Assembly (NCBI GenBank): GCA_016125075.1 | Contig: WGMO01000019.1 | Coordinates: 62,001 to 126,000 of the forward strand | Origin: Terrimonas sp. | GTDB lineage: Bacteria > Bacteroidota > Bacteroidia > Chitinophagales > Chitinophagaceae | Length of the DNA stretch: 64,000 bases | Direction of reading: 5' to 3' | Shown here: positions 18,049 to 25,294 of the stretch, one piece after another | Position numbering within the stretch: the stretch's first letter is position 1 | Layout of the letters: every line of letters begins with the position of its first letter | Made by a program: the position numbers and the translations under genes | Notes under the pieces: model-generated | Told to the model about the DNA's origin: nothing | What the model saw: only the letters and a program-made list of their open reading frames with translations | The model's database searches: none

Positions 18049-18681
18049 TTAATTGTCTACCAGGAATAAAAAAACCTCTTTGGGCCCATGAACGCCTACC
18101 ACCAGTGTTTTCTCGATATCGGCGGTTCGGCTGGGTCCGGTGGCAAAGCTGATCAGGGAAGGAAGTTGAGTACCATACTTATTCCTTACCAGTTGCAGGG
18201 CATCATTGATATCGTAGACCAGCTGATTGGAAAAAGCGATACAAATGTGGATGGGTGCAAAAACACTGGCAGTCCTTCCGCTGGCGGTTTGCGATCCCAG
18301 CACAATGCTTCCTGTTCTGGCGACCAGGGCTTCACAACCCGTAATTGATATATCACAGCCCGGAAGATCGCCGGTCAAACGCTCGGTAATCTGCCCGCCC
18401 AGGATTTGTAACAGGTGCTGCTCTGTACAGAATATTTTTTTCCAGTCCTGTTTCCTTACCAGGCTGTTCAGTTGAAAGGCCAGCTCCTGGCGGTTTACGC
18501 AAAAGATAAACCGTCCCTGGAGTTGATTGAACTGCTCTGCAAATTCTATTTCCATTTCCTGTTGCTGGGCCTTGTAAAAAGCCTGGTTCCCTTCGCTGTT
18601 TGGAAAGGGCATACCTGTAGGATGGATCAGGGCGGCCCTGATCTTTTTTAAGATATTTTCTTTGGAAGGGGTAACAGCCAA
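18049..18681 (-). CDS. lutC: LUD-domain protein (LutC/YkgG family)
   Basis: 210 residues. LUD domain with the family patterns TGCEALVARTGSIVLGS and the C-terminal FATGPSRTADIE, then VVGVHGPKE. In known systems LutC works with LutA and LutB to oxidise L-lactate. Here lutC stands next to ftsH, as in many Bacteroidota, and lutB is 19 kb away. I start it at the TTG at 18681 (LAVTPSKENILKKIRAAL, read with Met): the longer frame from 18795 would overlap ftsH and run through the ftsH terminator. Confidence 0.85.
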   Translation of the reverse strand: MAVTPSKENILKKIRAALIHPTGMPFPNSEGNQAFYKAQQQEMEIEFAEQFNQLQGRFIFCVNRQELAFQLNSLVRKQDWKKIFCTEQHLLQILGGQITERLTGDLPGCDISITGCEALVARTGSIVLGSQTASGRTASVFAPIHICIAFSNQLVYDINDALQLVRNKYGTQLPSLISFATGPSRTADIEKTLVVGVHGPKEVFLFLVDN

Positions 18682-18695
18682 TCTGTTTGTTTTTT

Positions 18696-18703
18696 CAAAA
18701 TTA
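18696..18703 (-). promoter_or_regulatory. Candidate -7 box for lutC
   Basis: TAATTTTG on the minus strand, exact TAnnTTTG, about 15 bases before the TTG start at 18681. It lies in the T-rich tail of the ftsH terminator, so the two signals overlap. No -33 box at the ideal distance. Confidence 0.4.
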
Positions 18704-18733
18704 AAATAAAAAGTCTCAGCAATGCTGAGACTT
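18704..18733 (-). terminator. Intrinsic terminator of ftsH
   Basis: Perfect 10-bp stem AAGTCTCAGC / GCTGAGACTT (18711-18720, 18724-18733) with a 3-base loop, followed on the minus strand by a T-rich run (TTTATTTTAATTTT). It lies 22 bp after the ftsH stop. Confidence 0.85.
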
Positions 18734-18754
18734 CGAATATTGTTCACCGAATGG

Positions 18755-20866
18755 TCAGGCCGGCAAGGGTGTAATGCCGGGGAGCATATCATCACCCCTT
18801 TCAGTCTCGGGTTTTTGTTTGGTTTCAGCAGGTTTTGCTTCCGCTACGGCAGCTTCGGGCTCTTCGACTACTTCAATCGGTCTTTTGTCTTCATAAGGAC
18901 GTTTACCGATCAGGGCTTCTACATCACTCTGGAACAAGACTTCTTTGTCCAGCAGGGCATTAGCCAGTTTCTCGACCTGCTCCTTTTTCTCCACCAGCAA
19001 TTTCTTCGTTCTCACATACGCTTCATCGATTAACTTCCTCACTTCTTCATCGATCAGTTTGGACGTTTCCTCAGAATAAGGCTTTGTGAATGAATTTTCG
19101 AGCTGGGGATCATAAAAACTCACATTGCCCACTTTATCATTCATACCATAGACCGTTACCATTGAATAGGCGATCCGCGTGATCTGCTGAAGATCATTCT
19201 GGGCACCGGTAGAGATCTTATCAAAGAAGATCTCTTCGCTGGCCCTTCCGCCCAATGTCATGCACAACTGGTCGATCAGCTGGTCGGTATTGTATAAATA
19301 TTGTTCTTTGGGCGTGTATTGGGCATAACCCAATGCGGCAGTACCCCTGGGAACAATCGTCACTTTCAATAAAGGATAGGCGTGTTCCAGGTACCAGCCA
19401 CAGATCGCATGCCCGGCTTCATGATAGGCAATGATCTTTTTCTCTTCCGGGGAAATGATTTTTCCTTTTTTCTCGAGGCCGCCAATCACCCTGTCTACGG
19501 CATCCTGGAAATCTTCCATACTCACAGCATCCTTACCCTTTCTGGCAGCGATCAGGGCAGCTTCGTTACAGACATTGGCGATATCAGCGCCGGCAAATCC
19601 CGGAGTCTGTTCAGCCAGCTTATGGATATCCAGTTTTGCCGAAATCTTGATCGGTTTCAGGTGGACTTTGAAAATCGCTTCCCTTCCTTTTAAATCGGGT
19701 TTATCAATACTGATCTGCCTGTCGAAACGACCCGGGCGTAGTAATGCCGTATCCAGTACATCGGGTCTGTTGGTGGCTGCCAGGACGATGATCCCGGTAT
19801 CACTGCCAAAACCATCCATTTCCACGAGCAACTGGTTCAGGGTACTTTCCCTTTCATCATTACTCACCATGGCATTTTTTCCCCTGGCCCTGCCGATGGC
19901 ATCGATCTCATCGATAAATATCACACAGGGCGCTTTTTCACGGGCCTGCTTGAACAGGTCCCTGACCCTGCTGGCTCCAACACCTACAAACATCTCAACG
20001 AAATCGGATCCGCTCAGGCTGAAAAAGGGAACCTGTGCTTCACCGGCCATGGCCTTTGCCAATAAGGTCTTACCGGTTCCGGGCGGACCGATCAGCAAGG
20101 CCCCTTTAGGGATCTTACCCCCTAAAGCCGTATATTTTTTTGGATTTTTTAAAAAATCAACGATCTCCATCACTTCCACTTTCGCCTCATCGAGCCCGGC
20201 AACATCAGCAAATGTGATATTGACCTTGGTTCCCTTATCAAACAGGGTAGCTTTTGATTTCCCGATATTAAAGATACCACCGGGCCCGCCGCCGCTACCG
20301 GCACCGCCGCTCATTTTCCGCATCAGGAAGATCCATAATCCTACAAATAACAGGATGGGGAGCAATGTTCCCAGGATACCACTGAACCACTCGGTTTCCC
20401 TTTTTGCAGAATAGGGATCCGTGATCTTGGTGGTATGCGCCGGGTCTTCGTTATAGGTTTGAACAAAAGCAGCTATTTCCTTCCGGAAATCATCAAATGA
20501 ATACACAAAGAATTGAGGGCCTTCCTTATCCAGTTTGCCGTCAAATCCTTTGGATAATTCATCCTTGTACTCGTCGACCGCAGATGGTTTCAGGTAAATC
20601 CTTACTATCTTCTTGTTGGTTACCTCTACATATTTATCAACCTGCCCCTTCACCAGCATTTGCTTGAGGTCTTCAATGCTTTTTTCCCTGGGTTTAGGGG
20701 CAAAGGGATTAAAAAGCGAATAACCGATCATTAATGCGAAAATGATAGCATAAACCCAATAAATACTGAATTTAGGGCCCTTCTTCGGGTTGTTATCACC
20801 CGGGTTACGGTTGGGCTGAAAACGGGGTAACTTTTTATCTTCTTTATTATATGGTTCCTGTGACAT
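18755..20866 (-). CDS. ftsH: ATP-dependent zinc metalloprotease FtsH
   Basis: Membrane-bound AAA+ protease for quality control of membrane and cytosolic proteins; works as a hexamer. 703 residues. Two transmembrane segments (about 31-50 and 167-187) bracket the periplasmic domain. AAA+ domain with Walker A GPPGTGKT and Walker B VIFIDEIDAIG, SRH region ATNRPDVLDTALLRPGRFD, then the M41 zinc site HEAGH with the downstream acidic ligand region. The C-terminus has an acidic/Ala-rich tail (about 650-703). Neighbours rsfS and birA upstream and lutC downstream are conserved Bacteroidota order (from memory). Confidence 0.97.
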   Translation of the reverse strand: MSQEPYNKEDKKLPRFQPNRNPGDNNPKKGPKFSIYWVYAIIFALMIGYSLFNPFAPKPREKSIEDLKQMLVKGQVDKYVEVTNKKIVRIYLKPSAVDEYKDELSKGFDGKLDKEGPQFFVYSFDDFRKEIAAFVQTYNEDPAHTTKITDPYSAKRETEWFSGILGTLLPILLFVGLWIFLMRKMSGGAGSGGGPGGIFNIGKSKATLFDKGTKVNITFADVAGLDEAKVEVMEIVDFLKNPKKYTALGGKIPKGALLIGPPGTGKTLLAKAMAGEAQVPFFSLSGSDFVEMFVGVGASRVRDLFKQAREKAPCVIFIDEIDAIGRARGKNAMVSNDERESTLNQLLVEMDGFGSDTGIIVLAATNRPDVLDTALLRPGRFDRQISIDKPDLKGREAIFKVHLKPIKISAKLDIHKLAEQTPGFAGADIANVCNEAALIAARKGKDAVSMEDFQDAVDRVIGGLEKKGKIISPEEKKIIAYHEAGHAICGWYLEHAYPLLKVTIVPRGTAALGYAQYTPKEQYLYNTDQLIDQLCMTLGGRASEEIFFDKISTGAQNDLQQITRIAYSMVTVYGMNDKVGNVSFYDPQLENSFTKPYSEETSKLIDEEVRKLIDEAYVRTKKLLVEKKEQVEKLANALLDKEVLFQSDVEALIGKRPYEDKRPIEVVEEPEAAVAEAKPAETKQKPETERGDDMLPGITPLPA

Positions 20867-20943
20867 AAATTTTGGCGTAAGCCTGCTAATTAAATGATTA
20901 TTGATTGAAAAAGTTCGAATATTGAATTTTTTAACAAATCCGT

Positions 20944-21348
20944 TTAACCTTCGGAATGTTCCTCAGCGGCAGCATCGCTCCACATTTCCTCCAGCCTGTA
21001 GAATTTCCTATTTTCAGTCAGCATTACATGTACCACAACATTTACATAGTCGATTAGCACCCATTGCAGATTATGATAACCTTCATGGTGATAGGCGTCC
21101 TCCCCGCAGTGCTCACTTACTTCATGCTGTATATGCTCGGCGATGGCCCTGATCTGGGGCTGGTTGCCCGCTTCACAGATGATAAAAAAATCTGCAACAG
21201 CTTCATTAATTTTCCTCAAATCCAGGGAAACGATGTTTTCGCCCTTTTTATCCCTGATCGCGTTGATGATTGTTTTAATGATTTTTGAATTCTTTGTCAG
21301 TCTTGCCACATTCTTCTTCCGGGTAGCCAGTAATGCCAGTTGTTCCAA
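20944..21348 (-). CDS. rsfS: Ribosomal silencing factor RsfS (Iojap family)
   Basis: Binds ribosomal protein L14 and blocks subunit joining when nutrients are scarce. 134 residues, a little longer than usual because of a 20-residue N-terminal extension. Family patterns: DLRKINEAVADFFIICEAGN, QIRAIAEHIQHEV, and LIDYVNVVVHVM near residue 100. The acidic C-terminus is ordinary. It lies 77 bp before ftsH on the same strand and is the likely first gene of that unit. Confidence 0.93.
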   Translation of the reverse strand: MEQLALLATRKKNVARLTKNSKIIKTIINAIRDKKGENIVSLDLRKINEAVADFFIICEAGNQPQIRAIAEHIQHEVSEHCGEDAYHHEGYHNLQWVLIDYVNVVVHVMLTENRKFYRLEEMWSDAAAEEHSEG

Positions 21349-21473
21349 TAAGAAATAATTTAAGTAAGTGAATCGTATTTGCGGTTAAATAAAAAGACGT
21401 ATTAATTGATACATTATTTTATCCGATAACAGCATTTCCGGTTAATTTCAAAAAAGCCACTGTCTCCTGCCAT

Positions 21474-21481
21474 TATCTTTG
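21474..21481 (+). promoter_or_regulatory. Candidate -7 box for birA
   Basis: TATCTTTG, exact TAnnTTTG, 17 bases before the TTG start at 21499. It would give a leader of roughly 10 bases. No good -33 box. Confidence 0.5.
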
Positions 21482-21498
21482 TCAAAAATAATAATTAA

Positions 21499-22272
21499 TT
21501 GCCACTCAAGCCGCTTATAAACGATACGGGTCTGCCATTCATTGAATTGCAATCAGTTGACAGTACCAACAAGTATGCCATGGGTCTTATTCATGAAGGA
21601 CTGGCACAACATGGCACGGTTATCATTACCCATGACCAAACAGGGGGCAGGGGCCAGCGGGGTAAGCACTGGGTGACCGAGAAAGATAAAAATATCGCCT
21701 TAAGCATGATTATTGACCCGGCGCCGCTGTCCGTGCCCGATCTTTTCATTTTGAGTGCCGCCATCTCGGTAGGTGTTTTCGACTTTTTCAGTCGGCATGC
21801 CGGAGAGGACACAAAATTGAAATGGCCAAATGATCTGTACTGGCGTGACAGAAAGGCAGGGGGTATCCTCATCGAAAATCAAATAAGGGCTATTCCGGGT
21901 GCCCCGGCTAAATGGAACTGGGCCGTTGTCGGTATTGGCATCAATATCAATCAAACCGATTTTCCACCGGCGGTCATTAACCCGGTTTCCTTAAAACAAA
22001 TTACCGGAAAAGAATTCGATCCCTTTGTATTGGCAAATGAACTCTGCCAGGATATCAATAATGTGGTAAGCGCATTGGATCAATCGGGCTTTCCGGAAAT
22101 CCTGAACAGGTATAACCGGGTCTTATACAAAAAGGATGAAAAAGTGAGGCTGAAAAAGGATCATCGGTCTTTTGAAGCAATTATTAAATCCGTCAACGCA
22201 TACGGACAACTGGTTACGGAGAACGGTACGGAAGAATTATTTGATTTCGGACAGGTTGAATGGGTGATTTGA
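21499..22272 (+). CDS. birA: Biotin--[acetyl-CoA-carboxylase] ligase
   Basis: Attaches biotin to the biotin-carrier protein of acetyl-CoA carboxylase through biotinyl-AMP. 257 residues, class I (no N-terminal DNA-binding domain, so no repressor role). Motifs: SVDSTNKYA, TGGRGQRGKHW (adenylate loop), LKWPNDLYW, GGILIE and the C-terminal SH3-like domain. The start is a TTG: an in-frame TAA lies directly before it and the next Met is past the essential SVDSTN motif. Confidence 0.94.
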   Translation: MPLKPLINDTGLPFIELQSVDSTNKYAMGLIHEGLAQHGTVIITHDQTGGRGQRGKHWVTEKDKNIALSMIIDPAPLSVPDLFILSAAISVGVFDFFSRHAGEDTKLKWPNDLYWRDRKAGGILIENQIRAIPGAPAKWNWAVVGIGININQTDFPPAVINPVSLKQITGKEFDPFVLANELCQDINNVVSALDQSGFPEILNRYNRVLYKKDEKVRLKKDHRSFEAIIKSVNAYGQLVTENGTEELFDFGQVEWVI

Positions 22273-22340
22273 GCAATACCGGTGTTGAATGAACCCAGGA
22301 AACGAGGGGTCGTATCCTTCTCATTGCTGCATTCCATATG

Positions 22341-22817
22341 CTATAGCGCCAGTTCCTTCCAGGCCTTAACGATTTCTTCTGCATGTTGTTTACTCCGGGG
22401 TTTGAGGAAAATTTTTCGGATCACCCCCTTTTCATCTATGAGAAAAGTGGTTCTGTGCACTCCCATATAATGATTCCCGAACATCTGTTTTTCCCCCCAT
22501 ACCCCATATTTTTCAAGGATGCTGTGGCGGGGGTCGGCCACCAGGGTAAAAGGGAGTGAAAATTTATCTTCGAACTTTTTATGCTTTTTTACCTCATCCG
22601 GGCTCACCCCGATGACTTCAAACCCGTTTTTCCTGAGCAGGCCATAGTTATCCCTGAGATTACATGCCTGCAGCGTACAGGTGGGAGTATCATCTTCGGG
22701 GTAAAAATACAAAACCAGCTTTTTGCCTTTATAATCAGCCAGTGAAATTTTATGCCCGTTCTGATCGGTTCCTGTAAAGGCGGGGGCCTTTTTACCTTCC
22801 TGCAAATGTGTAGCCAT
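22341..22817 (-). CDS. bcp: Thioredoxin-dependent thiol peroxidase (Bcp/PrxQ)
   Basis: Cytosolic peroxiredoxin that reduces H2O2 and organic peroxides with electrons from thioredoxin. 158 residues. The peroxidatic Cys47 is in DDTPTCTLQAC and Cys52 is the resolving Cys five positions on, the classic PrxQ layout. ACNLRDNYG and FLIDEKGVIRKIF are also typical. Convergent with birA (68 bp apart, no clear terminator). Confidence 0.95.
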   Translation of the reverse strand: MATHLQEGKKAPAFTGTDQNGHKISLADYKGKKLVLYFYPEDDTPTCTLQACNLRDNYGLLRKNGFEVIGVSPDEVKKHKKFEDKFSLPFTLVADPRHSILEKYGVWGEKQMFGNHYMGVHRTTFLIDEKGVIRKIFLKPRSKQHAEEIVKAWKELAL

Positions 22818-22863
22818 GTTGTGTGTTTTCAGTTTAAAACCTTTATAACAATTCCATACAACC

Positions 22864-24654
22864 TTAGTTCTTTTTCTTTGCCGGAACCGCTTTCTTTCTG
22901 ACAGGCGCTGTACTGTTCCGATTTCTTTTCAGCCACCATGATCTGACGGTTGTATTGCCGGCCAGGTCTTCAACCCTTACCGTCAGCCGGTGAACGCCAT
23001 AAGGGAAATGTTCATCAAACCTGTATATAAATGACCTGCCTTTATCATTGGAAAACATCAGCCATTTACCATCCAGTTCGGCCCTGAAATTCCTGATCAC
23101 ATCAAAATTATCTGTTGGCCGGAAGACTATAGTACTGCTCCTGCTCAGATCAAGCGTATCTCCTTTTCCAATACTATTCAAGGCCGGGGGAACTGTATCC
23201 AAAAAAGCCTGGAAATCGCCAAAATTCCCAGCCGAAGCAGTCAGCCAGCCTGCTTCCCACCTTGCTTTGTCGACAGATTTGCTTTTGCCCGATTCGCGGA
23301 GGATCAGGATCCTGTTTTTTTCTTTGTCAGCAAGGACTACATCGGGTTTGATCCGAACCGCAAAATGCTGGTGAACAGGAATGGAAGCATCATTCAAATG
23401 AAACCGGGCTGAAGCAGCACCCGTGGTGGTAGTTTCTGTGGCGGCGAAATCGGGGTGGATCGTATCATATAGGGTACCCTCTTTGATGAAGGCTTCAAAA
23501 TCATCCCTTTCAAACACACTTACAAAACCGGGCGGGAATTTTTCTTCACCGGTTACTGCTCTGTCTTTTTTGAGACCGGGTTTATACACCAGTTCAAAAT
23601 TCAGTACGGCGCTATTTCCATTGGCATCTTTCACCTCAATTTCCATTTTATGCCGTAGACTGTCGTTTAAAACAATAAGTCCCCTGTCATCCCGGAGTAT
23701 ATAGGCCGGCCCGTTGTCACCCGGAAGTTTTGACAAATGCTGCAAATAGATCCCCCCTTTATTTTTATACCGGTAATCGATCTGGGCATTGAGATAAAGT
23801 GTTTCATCATACCCAATATCATCCAGTTTAAATGCTGACAATAATTTATCATCCATACAAATCTTTGCTCCGTAAATCCCATTGGGACCGGAGGATATAT
23901 TGGTCCTGTCAGTGGCATTGATGGCAAAGCTTACCCGATTGTCGCCGGTTTCGATCACCTGCGGGTTAGTGATATATTTATAGGCTGATGATTTTGACAC
24001 GGTGATCAGCCGGGGAGATTGTTCATAGAGACTGCGTTCGCGGTCATAGATCGCCAGCCTGCCGATGACAGGTGGAATTTTATCATCGTCTGCAAATCCG
24101 AACAAAAGCGGATTCAGGCATTTTTCTGTTTGGGTATTCCTGATCTCAAAATGAAGGTGGGGCCCCTGTGATCCGCCCGTACTCCCGCTGCGGGCTATTT
24201 CCTGCCCCTTTTTAACCGGGAACTGGCCGGGCGTGAATGTGATATCGATATTCCAGGATTCTTTTTGATACTGTTGTTTTTCAATATAAGCAGCCAGGGC
24301 CGGAAAAAAGGCATTCAGATGGCCATATACAGTAGTCAGTCCGTTCGGGTGGTTGATATAGATTGCCTGCCCGAAACCAAATGCCTGCACGGAAACACGG
24401 GCTATATATCCATCGGCAGCGGCATAAACCGGCAAGTTTACCTGCCGGTTGGTCCTGATGTCCAGTCCCATATGCCAGTGGTTCGCCCTCAACTCACCAA
24501 AGTTTGCACTCAATGACATGGGGATGGACAAAGGGTTCCTGAAATAGTTTTTGGGATAATCAGCTGCGCGGGGTGCCTGGGCTATTACATTAGCGGCAAT
24601 CAGGCAAAAAAGAAAAAAACCGGGTACTTTTTTTATGATCTTGTGAACTGGCAT
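22864..24654 (-). CDS. Exported M23-family peptidase with a large C-terminal region
   Basis: 596 residues with a signal peptide (FFLFCLIAANVIAQAP). The LytM/M23 domain is at the front (about 50-180): ANHWHMGLDIRTN gives the first His and Asp ligands and SQGPHLHFEIRN the H-x-H pair, so the zinc site looks complete. The remaining 400 residues are beta-rich and unassigned, with a segment near the end (LTVRVEDLAGNTTV) that looks like an immunoglobulin-like fold, and a basic tail (VRKKAVPAKKKN). Probable cell-wall hydrolase or outer-envelope endopeptidase. Large proteins of this layout occur widely in Bacteroidota (from memory). Confidence 0.87.
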   Translation of the reverse strand: MPVHKIIKKVPGFFLFCLIAANVIAQAPRAADYPKNYFRNPLSIPMSLSANFGELRANHWHMGLDIRTNRQVNLPVYAAADGYIARVSVQAFGFGQAIYINHPNGLTTVYGHLNAFFPALAAYIEKQQYQKESWNIDITFTPGQFPVKKGQEIARSGSTGGSQGPHLHFEIRNTQTEKCLNPLLFGFADDDKIPPVIGRLAIYDRERSLYEQSPRLITVSKSSAYKYITNPQVIETGDNRVSFAINATDRTNISSGPNGIYGAKICMDDKLLSAFKLDDIGYDETLYLNAQIDYRYKNKGGIYLQHLSKLPGDNGPAYILRDDRGLIVLNDSLRHKMEIEVKDANGNSAVLNFELVYKPGLKKDRAVTGEEKFPPGFVSVFERDDFEAFIKEGTLYDTIHPDFAATETTTTGAASARFHLNDASIPVHQHFAVRIKPDVVLADKEKNRILILRESGKSKSVDKARWEAGWLTASAGNFGDFQAFLDTVPPALNSIGKGDTLDLSRSSTIVFRPTDNFDVIRNFRAELDGKWLMFSNDKGRSFIYRFDEHFPYGVHRLTVRVEDLAGNTTVRSWWLKRNRNSTAPVRKKAVPAKKKN

Positions 24655-24953
24655 TATTTACAAAATAACAATAACCATTTTTTTTTACCCAATAAAATAT
24701 ACCGGATAGTCGATTCCGGCAGTTGTTTCCTGTAAAAGATCAGGGCAGGCAATTGAAAGGATGACCACGAGTATGGAAACCCGAAAAAATTAAGGATTTC
24801 TTGCCGAATTGTGTCATAATGATGCAACAAAACAGGCTGATTATTTGTCTTACTAACGAGGAACAGGTGTATAAAATACCACAAAGATGGTATTGTGACG
24901 ATTCACCATTCAATTTAGATTGCAACAGATTTCAGTATTATAAACCGATCCGG
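24655..24953. other. Divergent intergenic region, 299 bp
   Basis: Between the large M23 gene (-) and the small peptide gene (+). AT-rich near the M23 start. I see no hairpin terminator, no RNA gene and no exact -33/-7 pair in either direction. Confidence 0.5.
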
Positions 24954-25157
24954 ATGAAGAAAATGATTTACAAAATAACTTTATCTTTTATTATCACAGC
25001 AGGCTTGTTTGTCGGTGTAGTGAAAGGTCAGGAAGCAAGAAATAAGTGGGTGAATAAAATGAAAGGGCGTTTTGAAAACACCCCAGAAAAAAATCACCCC
25101 AAACCTGGTGAAGTCGTCCTTGATGATATTGAAATGGCAGCTTTCCACAATTTTTAA
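24954..25157 (+). CDS. Small exported peptide, unknown function
   Basis: 67 residues. Starts MKKMIYKITLSFIITAGL, a convincing signal peptide, with a likely cut near VVKGQ. The mature part is about 41 residues, polar and basic in its first half (KWVNKMKGRFENTPEKNHP) and acidic near the end (VVLDDIEMAAFHNF). I recognise no family. The open frame begins at 24801, but the first 51 codons have no protein-like character. A hairpin with T7 follows at 25233-25254, which would end its transcript. Could be chance coding; the signal peptide and terminator are the support. Confidence 0.5.
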   Translation: MKKMIYKITLSFIITAGLFVGVVKGQEARNKWVNKMKGRFENTPEKNHPKPGEVVLDDIEMAAFHNF

Positions 25158-25220
25158 GCACTCCGGAAAAAACCTTGAAAATTATTATTCAAACCCTCCG
25201 GTAAACCCATTCGTTTCCCT

Positions 25221-25228
25221 TACTTTTG
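25221..25228 (+). promoter_or_regulatory. Candidate -7 box for carB
   Basis: TACTTTTG followed by CACC, an exact TAnnTTTG in a common Bacteroidota context. The expected start (about 25235) is inside the hairpin at 25233-25247. No -33 box at the right distance. Confidence 0.5.
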
Positions 25229-25232
25229 CACC

Positions 25233-25254
25233 CCGGGTAAAACCCGGTTTTTTT
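25233..25254 (+). terminator. Hairpin with T-run before carB
   Basis: CCGGGT / ACCCGG (25233-25238, 25242-25247) with loop AAA, followed by T7. It reads as the terminator of the small peptide gene; because a -7 box lies directly before it, it may also become the 5' end of the carB mRNA. Confidence 0.65.
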
Positions 25255-25294
25255 ATGCCCTTTCGGGAACAGGGGCGATCAAATAAAACATATC

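Noticed and set aside
18682-18795. ATG start of lutC at 18795
   Set aside because: Overlaps the end of ftsH and its terminator. The TTG at 18681 gives a normal LutC start.
19431-20414. Long open frame (327 codons) on the + strand inside ftsH
   Set aside because: It is antisense to the strongly conserved AAA+ domain of FtsH. The translation is low in family-like content and mirrors the coding bias of ftsH.
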